Notes: generated from the letters alone by a model not told the origin. A DNA stretch of 64,000 nt from Verpa conica (GCA_033030425.1 JAUFSD010000010.1:186001-250000), one strand, 5' to 3'; positions 45,583-57,949 are shown, counted from the stretch's first letter. Numbers and translations are program-made.

Positions 45583-46092
45583 TCATACATCATATGCAGA
45601 AAAGGATTGAAGTTCTTCAAATTGAATAGGCGGCCGACCCGTCGCTCGTATAGCCTCATTCACAACATCCATTAAATATTCAGCGGTTGTTATCCATGCT
45701 GCTTCGCACCGGAATATCTCGATCAAGACATATTTGAATGTATGGACACATTCGCACGCCTTTCTTTGGCTATTTTCCTCCAAGACCAACTTTTTAAAGA
45801 AACTTGCAACGGCTTCGCGATCCTCCTCAGTAGGGCCTTCTGACTGCCGGCCCTTCATCCATTTCTGAAGGAGCGTACAAATCGAGTCCGCATCGGTAAC
45901 TACCTCCCCGAGCAGGATATATTCTTTCTCCGGGGGGTTCTTTGGAAAGTTGAGACGACTGAAGGATCCTCTGAGATCCTTTGCTCTTGGAGGACCGCCG
46001 TCACTCGAAAAGGTGAAGATACGGGTGGCAGAAATGAAATTCGTAGGGCTAGGTGTCCACTTGTTCGGATTTGGGGCGACGGTGGCCATCAT
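45583..46092 (-). CDS. Unrecognised 169-residue protein
   Basis: A single-exon ORF from ATG 46092 (a second ATG one codon later) to 45583. Mixed alpha-helical composition, with EKEYILLGEVVTDADSICTL, REAVASFFKKLVLEENSQRK and TFKYVLIEIFRCEAAWITTA. No signal peptide, membrane segment or known motif. It is tandem, on the same strand, with the disordered-protein gene 0.4 kb downstream. The even coding character and absence of rare codons argue that it is real. No function assigned. Confidence 0.6.
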   Translation of the reverse strand: MMATVAPNPNKWTPSPTNFISATRIFTFSSDGGPPRAKDLRGSFSRLNFPKNPPEKEYILLGEVVTDADSICTLLQKWMKGRQSEGPTEEDREAVASFFKKLVLEENSQRKACECVHTFKYVLIEIFRCEAAWITTAEYLMDVVNEAIRATGRPPIQFEELQSFSAYDV

Positions 46093-47751
46093 CGGGTTAT
46101 GCAGGATGTCTGTAGAAGGGGGAGTATCTTTTGTTTAGACCGTATCGGCTTACGTAGATTCTTCTCGTCGTATCTCTCTGGATTGGGTGGCGTCTAGGTG
46201 TTTCGTTAGAAGCTAGGTCAAAGTCAGCGGTCGCAGTGATATCTCCAGCTGTTAGATAGCTTACACCAAGGGTCTATTCCTCAGATTAATACGAAAGTCT
46301 GATGAAGATGGAGAGGGAGGTGAAGAGGGATACATTGGAGACGAAGGGGAGCCACAGAGTGTAGTGAGGGGGCTCTAAGAGCTGAGAGCTGAGAGCTAAG
46401 AAGCTAGAGCACATGAAACTAATCATAGCGCCCGAGCACTCCCGTCATGTTTGGCTGCTACATGTAGAGTACCTCACCTACCTCACCTCACCTACCTCAC
46501 CTCACCTCACCTCACCTCACCTCTACGTCTCCCTCTCACCCCATCAGCTCTGCTATACAAATACAGCTCCTTGAATTACCCCACTAGATCACAATACCCA
46601 TCAGAAGCAGTGCTTTACTAGAGAGCCTCTTGAAAAAATGTTTGTAACAATGAATACGTCGGCATTGGAGAAGTATGTATCTACCGTGTTGTATGTACCC
46701 AGTACTTTCTCCGGAAGAAGAAAAGAAAGCGAGAAAGGCGTTGAGACACGGGAAATCGCACGGACATAGGCATCGGCTATGAGAGACCTCCAGGTGGCCC
46801 AAGCCGCTCCCGCCATCTAATACTAACATCCACCAGTGGACAAGACTTGAGAAACCAGACTCCCATCAGGTCACAAGAAATATCCCACTCTTGGATCCTG
46901 AAGTCTTCCAGGCTTTGGATATACAAAGCTCAAGTTTACGAAGGCACCATTACATAAAGCTATCTTGAACCGTGACGTCGTCGATTGATCCTTGGCCGTG
47001 TGCTATGGGCGCCCCAAGTCCCTGGTCACTTGCCGCTGCGCCATGCAAGGCTAATCCCCGCCCCGGGGTTAATACTGCATTTTCTATTGGATTAGGAGTT
47101 CTATTGATATGTACTTGGCATGGGACACTGATATTCCGTATAGCCCCATATTACGGTGGTTGGGAAGACCAGTCAGCAAGTGATGATTATAATACGAGTG
47201 CGAGACGATGATACTCACTCATCTCCGTGCACTAGATTTCACTGAGATGGGCAGTGGATTAGCGGGACCAATCGTCTACGCAATAACCATAAATCACATG
47301 CCAAGTTCAAAAGGTCAAGTGAGCGGTACTATCGCACCTATCTACACACATGATACTAAATAGTAACTGGACTATTCCCTTGGTTCGTTTGGTTTTGGGC
47401 GTGTTGGTCGTCCTATTTACAAGTGGAGGTGTGTTTTATCTTTCAAAAAAAACGATTTCTAGGTTGACCACTCTTTATCTGGTTAAACTAATAGTGGGGC
47501 GGCTATCTGTAGGGGCTGAAAATAAATCGATAATTTACGCTTTTATATCACTCTTGTTGGAAATAGGATAAACGAATCATGCGGTAAGTGTATTTCTTCC
47601 CCATTGAAAACGGTATAACCTATCAACCGATGAAAGGAAAAGCGGTTAACGTGAAGTAAAACGAGCGCAGATCCTGAGTGACCCTCGCGATCATTGGCCC
47701 CTGAAACATGTCTCCCGTCGCTTGAATCACTTCTTGTGAATCCGCACCGCA
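46093..47751. other. Spacer
   Basis: Contains the CCTCA microsatellite (46471-46522) and a short GAGCTGA repeat (46377-46400). No gene. Confidence 0.55.
46471..46522. repeat. CTCAC/CTACCTCAC microsatellite
   Basis: Pentanucleotide CTCAC units with interspersed CTAC units. Confidence 0.85.
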
Positions 47752-48992
47752 TTACGATAAGCTTGCCGTGGCGCCTTCCTTTGCAAAACTCTTCATCGGA
47801 TGCAAACCCCATCTGTCAAACATTTCCTTGTCCTCATCCCATCCATTGCAATCGGTAGTTAGCATCTTTTCGCCGGTGAATATCGCATTGGCCCCGGCCA
47901 TAAAACACAGTGCTTGCTGCTCTTCACTGAGGGTTATCCTTCCAGCAGCCAGCCTGATAATACTAGTTGGCATGATACAGCGGGCGGTCGATATGGTCTT
48001 GAGTATGGATGTGAACGGCAATGGCTTGGTATCCCCTAGAGGCGTACCCTTGATCGGAACTAAGGAGTTGATGGGCAGTGACTCCGGGTGTGATGGCATA
48101 GTCGCTAGGGTATATAGGAATGAAACGTGATCTTCCTGTTTTTCCCCTAATCCTAAGATACCACCTGTACACACGCTAATCCCTGCATCACGAACATTCG
48201 AGATGGTGTTTAGGCGTTCATCGTAGGACCTCGTGGTGATGACTTTAGGGTAGTGCTCCCTCGAAGTGTCGATATTGTGGTTGTACGCCGTCAACCCGGC
48301 CTCCTTCAACTCTTTGGCTTGTTGGTCATCGATCATCCCCAGCGTCACGCACACCTCCATACCCATTCCCCTCACACCTGATACCATCTCTTTGATCCTT
48401 TTTAGGTTCGTCTTGCGACCTCGCATATCTCTCCATGCCGCACCCATGCAAAATCGAGTACTACCGTTTTCCTTCGCAATCTTTGCCGCTTCTAGGACGG
48501 AATCCACCGTTGAGAGCTTTGTGGCTTTGAGACCAGTGTCATAGCGGGATGACTGAGAGCAATAGGAACAATCTTCACTACAACCACCAGTTTTGATGTT
48601 CATTAGAGTGCACATCTGGATTGATGACGGGTCGTGGAACCGGCGGTGGATTGTTCCCTAAAAGAGCGGGGGTAGCGCAAAAGTCAGAAAAGCCCCTCAA
48701 TTACTAGTCTACTGAATAGGAAGAAACGTACAGCAGCAAAAGCCAACTCTAGAGTGCCAGTATTGTATATGCTCTCAATTTCGGCCTTTGTCCAGTTATG
48801 GCGGGGTTCCTTTGCTGAAAGAGCATCTTGGAGAGGGGAATAGGAAGAATTCGGGGGTTGAATTGGTGCTGGTTTGGTGATAGGTTGAGGCAATTCACTT
48901 GTGAGAGCGGCAAACGACCGCCGCTGAATATGGGGACTCCTGATTGCTGGTAGAGCAGCGCGCAGCGCCAAAGATATCCGTGCTGGATTCAT
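47752..48992 (-). CDS. BIO2: Biotin synthase, mitochondrial
   Basis: Exon 1 is 48992-48732 and exon 2 is 48657-47752. The 74-nt intron (48731-48658, GTACGT..TTTAG) keeps the frame, giving 388 residues, normal for fungal biotin synthase. The N-terminus is a basic presequence (NPARISLALRAALPAIRSPH), fitting mitochondrial import. The radical-SAM [4Fe-4S] motif CSEDCSYC is at residues 113-120, preceded by QMCTLMNIKTGG and followed by QSSRYDTGLKA. Later family blocks are all present: ICMGAAWRDMRGRK (with F for I), YNHNIDTSREHYPKV, ICTGGILGLGE-like CTGGILGLGEK, LVPIKGTPLGD and FMAGANAIFTGEKMLTT. The enzyme inserts sulphur into dethiobiotin to make biotin, the last step of biotin synthesis. No other biotin genes lie nearby. 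Confidence 0.97.
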
Positions 48993-51480
48993 TGTCGAAT
49001 GCTAATGGAGGTGAATCAATTGGCTGACGCTATATATGAAAACTGCCTTAATTACGGCACTGGAGGGGAATTAACACTGAGGCATAAGCGTTGCTTCCCC
49101 TGCGGGGTAATTATATAATAGTTCAAGGTACAAAGGGTATCGCACCGCCAATCAGTGCAATCGTATATCCAAGTTCCCGTGCCAAGGCGCTATACTATAT
49201 TTGTGCGGTATATATTGATTTTCTCGTCACACAAGTTGAAACGATAATGTTTACTGCTTGATATTACCTTCAGCTATGTTTATATTAACCGGTGGATCCC
49301 TTTTACCGGTGGTTGATCCCCTCCGTAGTGAAGAACTTGAGTGTTGACATCCATAGACATTTGCATTTAATCACGAGCTTAGGCATACCCGTTTTTCACT
49401 ATAAGAATAATGTTAAATGCGTTCTGCTTTAGGAGAATCACGGGCTCCTCACCCATTAACGATGAAAATCGAAGCTGTGATAGCGCGCAACCGTTTATCA
49501 GTAAGAAAAGGGTCCCGTACCACAGGTACCCAATATGGCAATATCACCACACCAGAAACAGATCATTCTCGTGCTGCTTTGTGGGGTGAGGTCCGTCTCG
49601 GCATAGTCCCATAGGTCCAATAATTATTTAAAAACTAGGAGAAAGGATAAATATTAGGCTAAGAATTTCTGCTAATTTCTAACATCTTATGTACTTATCT
49701 CTTATTTTTTAATGTTTTTTACAATTTGATAATCAGTGAACTGTGGCCATTAAGTCATGTAGAAATTATTCCTTGTTGGGAGAGGTTTGAAATAATCGAT
49801 AATGCCTAAAATTCTGCAAATCAGGATCTAGGGTATTACTCTGTTTTTTTTTTTTTTATATTTTATTGTTTTGATCCTAGGTACAAAATCTGGTGTGCAT
49901 TATAAACTATGGCCTAAAAAATTACCTTTCTCCAAAGACCCTTTTCCCGTCTATATAAAAACAATACTTGAACAAATGAAATGATATTCATCAGCAAGTG
50001 TCGCGGGCAGCTCCAAGGATACCCACGCCACCGTCACACGAAACAAGGCCAAAACCGGATCACACCTCCGTAAGAGGGTCACCTTCGACATCGCCCCCAC
50101 TAGACGATCGAGTCGATTAAGTGCGCGCGGAGGGGACGTTTCTACAAACAGGCAATAATAGGCGCGGGAAGGCTTATGTTCGCGCACCCGAGGTTGATAA
50201 CGATAAACGTATTTGTCAATAAGGTTTTTCGGGCCGACGGCCCATTTTGTTAGTTTCGGATTTTACGTAACGTTGTCGGAGGCCCCCAAAGTCCTCTTGT
50301 ACACTTTGTATGCGGTTTGTATGGGAAAGATACCTTTCTGTTGGATATGACATATCCAACAGAAACAGTGGGGGATTTTGGAATCGGAGTGAAAAGTTTT
50401 CTTTGGTGTAAAAGTTATTTTGTAGGCAGGAAAAGAGGGGAAACGTATAAGGAGGGGCCTCGCCCCGAGGATTTTCTTAGGCACGCAACGTCTTGTTTAT
50501 ATTGTTTAGTAAAGAAATATTACAGAGTTTTTCACTTGTAATATCTTTTGTCGTAACACCGTTTATTGTCGCCGTCTTAGTCGCTGTCACCGTTCCGTTG
50601 CCTAGGCTTCACCGTACCATCCCAACCGCCCCGCCACAGCAAGATTGCACAGTTCTTTCTGAAGCTTCTAAAGCCTTTGAAACTTGAGATACCTACATCA
50701 GCAACTTCAAAAAGATTCCGCCAAGAGTATTTGAAGAATCTGGTGTCTTTTTGAATATTTTCGAGCCTCCCCAGTATCCCCAGCATTTTACTGCCTCAGA
50801 AGAGGCAGATTCCACCCTGAGGCAGATTTTGAGTTTTCAATAAAAGGCTGAAGGAGGCTAGGGATGTACTGGAATACAATATAATTGTTTAGGGGGAAAA
50901 ATTGTTTTTTTCCCCAAAGTTACTGATGTAGGATAGAAATCAACACTCAGGAGATTGGCCTCATTTAGGATATCTTTGATGTGCAAATACATTTCTCAGA
51001 ACTAGTGTTTGTCATGAAGGACTCAGTCCCCCAAACTTCTAAGAGAGACCTGTAGTGACAGTGCTTGGGGAGGCGCCTAGGTGACTGGTGGACAGCGGGC
51101 TTTCGCTATGTTTTCAACAGAGTGGAAGGACAACGGCAAGGACTTTGACAGCGACAATGGTTTTCCAATAAAACCCTTAGACGTAAAAGATCCAAGAAAA
51201 AATATTGAATTCTTAGTATAAAAATTAGGAAACAAGAGATTGTATATCAAAAGGAAATTCTCTACGAAGTGGGGTGAGGTCCTGCTTATATACCAAAATC
51301 CCGGTCATTTCAGCACCTATTTTCCCTTTTTTCACGTTACTTAAAATCACTGTTTTACAATTACAAATTTCTTTAGATATGCCATATCCTTCCTCCAAGT
51401 CACTTTCCCATACTAATCCAATACTAAAAATACAATAGTTCTTTCGGTACCTTTCAGATGTCCTATACCTATTCCGTTTT
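48993..51480. other. Spacer
   Basis: No gene over 2.5 kb. It contains a perfect 15-bp hairpin (50335-50365) and a T-run near 49843-49857. Short frames have no coding character. Confidence 0.55.
50335..50365. repeat. Perfect 15-bp-arm palindrome
   Basis: The arms TTTCTGTTGGATATG and CATATCCAACAGAAA are separated by a single base. Confidence 0.95.
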
Positions 51481-52737
51481 TGTAACGGGGGTACTCCCAG
51501 GGGAGTACTGCTGTACCAAAAAAACCAACAACCTTTTTTTCTGACGAGAAGCTTCAGCAGCGAGGCTTAGAACCGCTCGTCAACACGGAAGGTCGACAGT
51601 CCCTAGGCAAAACAGGAATAAGGATTTAATGGATAGATAACTAAAGACTTTAAAAGGCTCTGCTTCCCAGGGGAAGACAAACGTCTTTAGCAAAGAGTAT
51701 GAGGGTCTCTGAACAACGGTTGTTCGTTGACTAGCAAGAATGATTGTCCTCGGGGGAAGGACGGGTTTAAGCTATGATTTTGATTGCGAGCAGGCTGCCA
51801 AGAAGCGGGGGAACAATTCCTCCGCGCTTGGAAATCAACTGAGTCTAGAGCGCTCCTAAGAACTAGCGGGGTCGATAGACTAGCAACTAAAAAGCGTTGG
51901 TTACTAAAAGCTCTGTAACTATTGCTAAAATGGTCCGATTTCAAATCCAATTGCACCTATGGATTTGCAGCACTGTCCCCCATATACCCTCCGAGTTTGG
52001 TTCGGTTGGACGAATTTTCCTGACGGTTTTGGGGTTATTTTTGGGGTCCAAAACTTGTCTTTTTGTTAGGGAATCTGCAACTCAGGGGGGCCCCCTCTGC
52101 GAACGGCGGGTGGCACAGTGGGGCGCCTCGGGGGTGTTAGAAAACACAGAGTCCCCTAGGTAGGGTAACTCACTGGCGATTCCTGCCGTTGCTTAGATTC
52201 CTTTCTCACGTTCCTAGTCCAACCTGGGGACGTGGCGAAGAGGTAATCTTGATTCATAAGGACCTTAGGGCGAAGCACAAGGCATAGCCCCGTATGGTTC
52301 GATTCGTGACGCCGCCAGGTTAATTATCTATTTTGCTGGCGGCCCTAACTACTAAGCATAGCTTTGCTCTCGTTTCATGGCTCTCGGCCTCCCATAAGAT
52401 TGGCCATCAGCGAAGCTGTTATTATTCCTCCTAGAGGAACAGGAGCTTAACTCTGTTCATGGAGGTAACTGCTTCAGTCTCATTGCACTAGTATCTCTCG
52501 TAGCTATAAGCTACAGACGCATTACTCTGGTCTCTGTCGCATACCGACGACGGTGAGCTTCGCTCCGTCCTAGGAGCTCGCCAGCTCGCTTAGGGATCGG
52601 GCTATCATAGTAATGACTTTCCTTAGTATCTATTGACCGGAATGGGATAGCTAGTCCTATGCCTCAAGGGAGATTCTTAGGTGTCTCTATATGGAGAGGT
52701 ACTTGAGACTAGTTATGACGATGGTTAAATCGTCACA
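51481..52737. mobile_element. Solo LTR, copy B
   Basis: A 1,257-bp copy of the LTR at 8555-9814 in the same orientation, beginning TGTAACGGGGG and ending AATCGTCACA. The flanks GTTTT (51476-51480) and GTAGT (52738-52742) do not form a good duplication. Either the copy arose by recombination between different elements, or the target copies have diverged, or flanking sequence was lost. No internal retrotransposon sequence adjoins. Confidence 0.9.
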
Positions 52738-53828
52738 GTAGTATCAGGAGACAAGGCTTTTGCAGCCAGCATCAGGAGGCCTGGGAGACCCGGGAGACGT
52801 AGGGATAAAACTTAGACAAGCTTTGCATCAGGAGACGGCTGCCGTGTCTCAGGAGACAAAAAACATCTTGCTGATAATGATACAAGATATGAAACTAGAA
52901 GATTCTGATGATGCGGCAAGCCACGTCATCCCATACATGAAACATAAATGAGACTAGACATGAAACTGATATGAAACGGGCAAGGCTGACTGGTGGTCGA
53001 GTGACAATTTGTGACCGAGTGAGGACTGATGATTTGTCGTTCTTGACACGTACATAGCAAAATACATAAATTTCTACAGTCGTGACTGCCAGCGTGACTG
53101 CCAGCGTGACAAGCAAATACTCAAGTCTCCTAGAGTCTCTCTTGCAGTCTCCTGCAGTCTCCTGCAGTCTCTTGACGTCTCCAGAAAGTACTATACGGGT
53201 CTCTAGAACTCTCAGCAGAGCTCAGGAGAGCCCTGAAACATGTACGTGCGCATCAGAGACATCCTAAATGAGGTCAATCTCCTGAGCGTCGGTTTCTATC
53301 TTAGGTATCCCAAGTCTCTGAGGCCTCAGAGGCCTCAGAGAGAACCGTGCAATCTTGCTGATGTTGTTGTGGACGGGTGTTGGTCTGTAAGCGAGCCACG
53401 GTCGCTTTTAGCTGAACGACTTTGTCATTCAAGACGTGGATGGGGTTGAGGAGGGGGGCGATGGCGTTGTGGATTAGCCAGGTGGTATAGTTGGCTGTCC
53501 CGCTTTTTGATTTGATGGAGGGGGGAGGTAGATAACCTCAGGGTTGTAGGGAGCCAGAAAATCTGGATGGCGGGGACGACACATGGATGCACCTCTGCAT
53601 AACATGTTGATTACTAACTCGAGACGACGCCCGCCAGCGCCAGAATAGTTAGGGTTCTAAAAAAACTAAGCAGCCAACCAAAAGCCCGCTAGCACAGGTC
53701 TTTAAGATATTTCAGGTTAGTAAATTTTTATTTATTTCCCATCTAGTTTTATGGTGTATTTAAAATTTCTATAGTAGTAGTATATCTTCTGATTAAGGTA
53801 CACTCAGCTAAACCTCCTTGACTCTTTT
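52738..53828. other. Spacer with short GAGAC/GTCTC motifs
   Basis: Between 52743 and 53240 there are many copies of CAGGAGAC-type sequence on the left and its complement (CTCCTGCAGTCTC) on the right, plus a CGTGACTGCCAG duplication at 53081-53108. No coding support. Confidence 0.5.
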
Positions 53829-55279
53829 TCAGTTGGTATAGCCCCGCCAAGTCCCTTTCTGCTCGAAATCTTCTACAATCTTGCGGCATTTCTCTTTTAC
53901 TCGCCCACATGATTCCAAAAGCCTTCTCGCTGCCTCCCTGACCTGTTGGGTCTCCTCGCTCTCCTCGCACTGTTTCTCTTTAAGTGGTTTCCTATCGATA
54001 TATTTCCTATCGGGGCGTTTCTCCTCCCCCCCGAGCATTTTCTTCTCTTTGAGTGATTTTCCCCCCTCTTTAAACCGTTTCTTCTCGAACCGCTTCTTCT
54101 GGAGCCGTTTCCTTTCAAGTCGTTTCCTCTCAAGTCTTTTCGTCTCCTCAAATCTTTCCTTCTCTTCTTTGAGCGATTTCTCTTCTTCCCCGAGCCTTTC
54201 CTTTTCTTCCTTGAGCCTTCTCTTTACTTCCTTAAGCAATTTCTCCTCCTCGAACCGTCTCTTCTTAAAATCTTTCTTCTGAAGCCGTTTCCTTTCAAGC
54301 CATTTCCGCTCAAGTCTTTTCACCTCCTCGAACCGTCTCTTCTCAAGCCGTTTTTCCTCCTCGAGCGATTTTTTCTTTTCTTTGAGCACTTTCTCTTCCT
54401 CCTCCAGTCTTTCCTTTTCTTCCTTGAGCCTTCTCTTCACTTCCTCAAGCAATTTCTCCTCCTCGAACCGTCTCTTCTTAAAATGTTTCTTCTGAAGCCG
54501 TTTCTTTTCAAGCCATTTCCTCTCAAGTCTTTTCACCTCCTCGAACCGTCTCTTCTCAAGCCGTTTTTCCTCCTCGAGCGATTTTTTCTCTTCCTCGAAC
54601 CTTTCCTTCTCTTCTTTGAGCGATTTCTCTTCCTCCTCGAACCGTTTTTTCCCAAACTGTTTCTTTTGAAGTCGTTTCCTTTCAAGCCGTCTCCTTTGAA
54701 GTAGTTTCGCACCGAGCCGTTTTTCCTCAAGTAGTTTTCTCTGCCACTCTTTGGTTAACTCCATGAAATTTTGCTCTACCCACACCATCTGTTCTCCCAA
54801 ACAGTTCTGCTTTTCACCTCGCCAACCTTGCACTCCCTCCTGCTCATTCTGCTCTTGCTCTTGCTCCTCCTGTGTAGCTATTTTGAGATATACCAAGGCG
54901 GATGTGAGATCCCATATTTGATGCTCTAAATCTCGGCACTTCCGCACCTGGTCTTCCTGTATCTGGTGCTCTCGTATTTGTGCTCGCGTTCGGTATTCTT
55001 GTATTTCTTTTCGCACCCGATACTTTCGTGTTGTGAGTTGCTGTATTTGATCTCGTACTTGTTCCCGCTTTTGTTTCCCCTTAAGCCACACCTCTTGCTC
55101 TATCTGCTCCCATGTCCGGTGCTCTCGTAGCTGGTCTCCATTGTATTCTAATGTCCGTTGTTGTAGCTGTTCTCTTACTTGGCGCTCTTTTCCTTGTTTC
55201 CTTTCCTGATCTAGAGGTGAGAATGATCTCGGTAGAGACTTCTGATTCTTCGATAGTATAAAATTGGGAGTTGAGCTTA
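53829..55279 (-). CDS. Long K/E/R coiled-coil protein with 71-residue repeats
   Basis: The frame is open from a likely splice acceptor at about 55279 (CTAACTGAGCTGTAAG) to the stop at 53829, giving about 480 residues. The first exon with the start codon was not found. The whole length is a predicted coiled coil (KEEKERFEEEKKSLEEEKR, KRLERKWLEKKRLQKK). Residues matching RLEKRRFEEVKRLERKW recur 71 residues apart, corresponding to a 213-bp DNA period. Shorter copies follow on both sides. The C-terminus is less repetitive (LLESCGRVKEKCRKIVEDF). This could be a structural or filament-like protein. No specific family can be named, because charge-rich coiled coils match many proteins. Its neighbour at 57294-56012 has a similar architecture. 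Confidence 0.6.
54287..54720. repeat. 213-bp tandem repeat inside the coiled-coil gene
   Basis: The segment CCTCGAACCGTCTCTTCTCA and its surroundings recur with a 213-bp period (for example CCGTTTCYTTTCAAGCCATT at about 54287 and 54500). At least two long copies and several partial ones are present. The period is in frame. Confidence 0.8.
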
Positions 55280-56011
55280 CAGCTCAGTTAGTATTAGAAA
55301 GAATAGGCATGGCTATAGCAGCGGATACATACTCTTTTATATAACTAATGTAGATATTTATTATGTAGGTAAAAAAAAAGAGGAAGAAGGTGATGAGAAC
55401 AAATTTTCCGAGGAGTCTATCACTACTCGCATTGCTGCCAAAGGTTTGGAGGCAAGTGAAAAACATCTTGGTCGGTCAAAAGCGAAATTTTGTATAATCA
55501 TGAGGGAATCGGGGGTATTATAACCCATACTAGTAATATTGAGGAAAAAAGAAAGCATTAAATTTTCTACAGCACATTTTACCAGGGCTAGAACAAGTAC
55601 ACTCACTCTCTTCAAATCCCGCCCGATGAGAAATACGGGTTCTTGGCTAGTTGGAAGCCTTTGCGTCCATCATTACATGGCTAATCTCAAAACGTGGCAA
55701 ACATACACGCAAGTGATATCCTTATCAACCGGTATGCAGGTATCCCATAACCCGGTGAAAAATGCTGCCCCCCAGAGTGGTGATGGCTCAACATATAGTA
55801 GCCTATGAAATATAGTAGAAGCCTGAGTCTAGCCACAGAATTTTGGCCCCCACGGAAAAGGGGCAACTTCACCGGGTTATGGGATACTTACACTCTACAG
55901 AATGCATATTGGTTCCCAAGAGTGTTAGGGTTTAAGGCTTATGTTCCAAGATGGCAGTCTTAATTTGAGCAACTTATGGCATGTATTCTTTAAATCCTCG
56001 GCTAAATATCC
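55280..56011. other. Spacer with MITE A
   Basis: Holds the intact MITE A at 55741-55886. The first exon of the upstream-facing coiled-coil gene may lie in 55280-55615, but I could not define it. Confidence 0.5.
55741..55886. mobile_element. MITE family A, uninterrupted copy
   Basis: 146 bp, with inverted ends TATCCCATAACCCGGTGAA and TTCACCGGGTTATGGGATA, bounded by TA. It is the same family as 14109-14465 and shows the empty site of the nested family B element. Confidence 0.95.
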
Positions 56012-57294
56012 CTACTCTACCCAAGCATAGGAAACCATCCATGAAATACCGCCCCCGCATACAAAAGAGAAATGATACCCATCGGAACCAAAATAGGAGC
56101 TAGTGAGTCTTCTATTAGGCCTGTTAGTAGTTACTAAGATAGAGATAACGGTGAACATACTAGATAACTCATTAAGCCTTTTTTCTTCTTCCGCATTGTA
56201 CTTATGTAATAAATCCTTTTCTCTCTTGGTTTCTTCCCTTTTTAACTGATATTCTTTTTCAAGGAATTCACATCTTATATTGAATTCTCTGCAATATATA
56301 GATGTTAATTTTTCCTCGAGAGCTTGTACACTCAAACTGTGAAGTTCAGCAAGCTCCTCTCCGAGAGCCTTTTTCCTTGATTCCACATCCCTCCTAGCGT
56401 TATCCTTCAACTCTCGAGTTTTTAACTCAAACTCCGCTCTGAGGGTCTCCTCCCTAGCTTCTAGGGCGTTCTCCTTAGCTTTGAAGGCCTCCTCCTTAGC
56501 TTCGAGGATCCCCGCCCTAAGTTCGACCGATAATCGGAGGTCCTCGAGGAGATGGAAGTCCTCCTCCTTAAGTTCGAGGGCGTTCTCCTTAGCTTCGAAG
56601 GCCTCCTCCCTATCTTCGAGGATCCCCGCCTTGAGTTCGAGGGCGTTCTCCTTAGCTTTGAAGGCCTCCTCCTTAGCTTCGAGGATCCCCGCCCTAAGTT
56701 CGACCGATAATCGGAGGTCCTCGAGGAGATGGAAGTCATTCTCCTTAAGGTTGAGCTCTTTTATCCGTCTTTCTAATTCATCATTTATTTCTTGACCTTG
56801 AGATATAACCTCCCGTTCCTTTGAAAACGAGGCTGCTATATGTTTGAACTCCTTCAAGATATCCGCCAGCTCGGAAATAGCTGCAAATCATGTCAGTTTT
56901 TGTATAAAAATCGAAATACATAAAACTTACTAGTCACCCATTCCGTAGATCTATAAACGTCCTCTCGTGGACCTGGGATGATAGTATTCATAGAAAACGT
57001 TTGAGTTGAAGCCGAAGAGGTAGGTGAGGGGGGAGGTGAAAGAGGGGGTGAGTGGGAGCAAGAAAGGGAAGAGTGCATTTCCTCCTCCCATGTTTCATCT
57101 GTATCCCCATGACAAGAACCAGTCTTGCCTCCGATTTCAGATACTATGACGGTAAATTAGAGACTTTATTCTACTTGGAGATAATTCTACTTACTATTTC
57201 CAGTGTCTTCGCTATCACTTATGCGTAAGTCATTATTTGATGTGTCCTTATTTTTCAAATACATGTCAGAGGCAAGTGGGAATTTGTTTGCCAT
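56012..57294 (-). CDS. Coiled-coil protein with internal duplication
   Basis: Exons 57294-57195, 57143-56931 and 56880-56012 splice in frame to 393 residues, with introns of 51 and 50 nt (GTAAGT donors). Residues 1-105 are low-complexity, including SPPLSPPPSPTSSASTQTF. Residues ~110-340 are one long coiled coil. Within it, FHLLEDLRLSVELRAGILEA with KEEAFKAKENALE is present twice, about 66 residues apart. Half-copies (GILEDREEAFEAKENALELK) lie between. The last ~50 residues are more hydrophobic (SMFTVISILVTTNR; FSFVCGGGISWMVSYAW). The closing segment could be a membrane-associated tail or, alternatively, read-through beyond an unrecognised intron. No family recognised. Confidence 0.7.
56455..56760. 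repeat. In-frame direct repeats in the coiled-coil exon
   Basis: GACCGATAATCGGAGGTCCT and its flanks occur at about 56527 and 56700. GGCGTTCTCCTTAGCTT units occur three times, producing the duplicated heptads. Confidence 0.85.
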
Positions 57295-57714
57295 TCCGTA
57301 GATTTCTATTTCGTAGGTGTTAATCAAATATTTTTCCGGCTGGGGATGATATCCTACTTGAGATACCTTTCATCCCCGAGACAATTATCGGACTGTCCAT
57401 GTCAAATGTGGATGAGAGGCAGGTAGAATTTCAGCGCTTAATTACTATTTCGTGTTTATTCAATTGTCCCCCATATGCTCGCCTATTTAAGTTTTGATAA
57501 TAGTACCGAGTGATACACTATGGATTACTTGATGCGATCGCCCAACGAGTACTGCCTGTTGGCAGACAGAGTATTAGGACCAATAGGACACTATCTGATT
57601 CTTTGGCATCTTGCCCCCACCGGGCAAAAATCTCCCTGGCACTGGCGGGCGTCTCGAGCTATGGGGTGATAAGGACTAGCAGACTTTTGATTGGTCGCTT
57701 CATGAAAAGGCGGC

Positions 57715-57949
57715 ACTCGTAATCTCATGACGTTTCCGGACTGGTCTACTATTACATACATACAGTCTCCGGTAGAATTAATGCGAAAAGGCACCACTCA
57801 GGTCTCAGAGGTCTGCTGTCTTCAACGAAGATTCTAGCAGTGGGCAGCTAGCCACAAAACCATTGCTCGCTAACCCCTGTTTTCAGATTTATATGGTATG
57901 CAATAGTAGGCCAGTTCGGAAACATCATGAGAATACAGTAGGTACTCGT
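57715..57949. mobile_element. ACTCGTAAT-type MITE
   Basis: The left arm ACTCGTAATCTCATGACGTT continues with TCCGGACTGGTCTACTATTA. The right arm is its inverse (AATAGTAGGCCAGTTCGGAA, then ACATCATGAGAATAC) with a short insertion before ACTCGTA. The arms are similar to those of 60372-60496 and 61419-61545. Confidence 0.75.

Noticed and set aside
53881..54730. Long plus-strand frames rich in S, F and L opposite the coiled-coil gene
   Set aside because: They are complements of K/E/R repeat codons; the minus-strand frame is longer and continuous.
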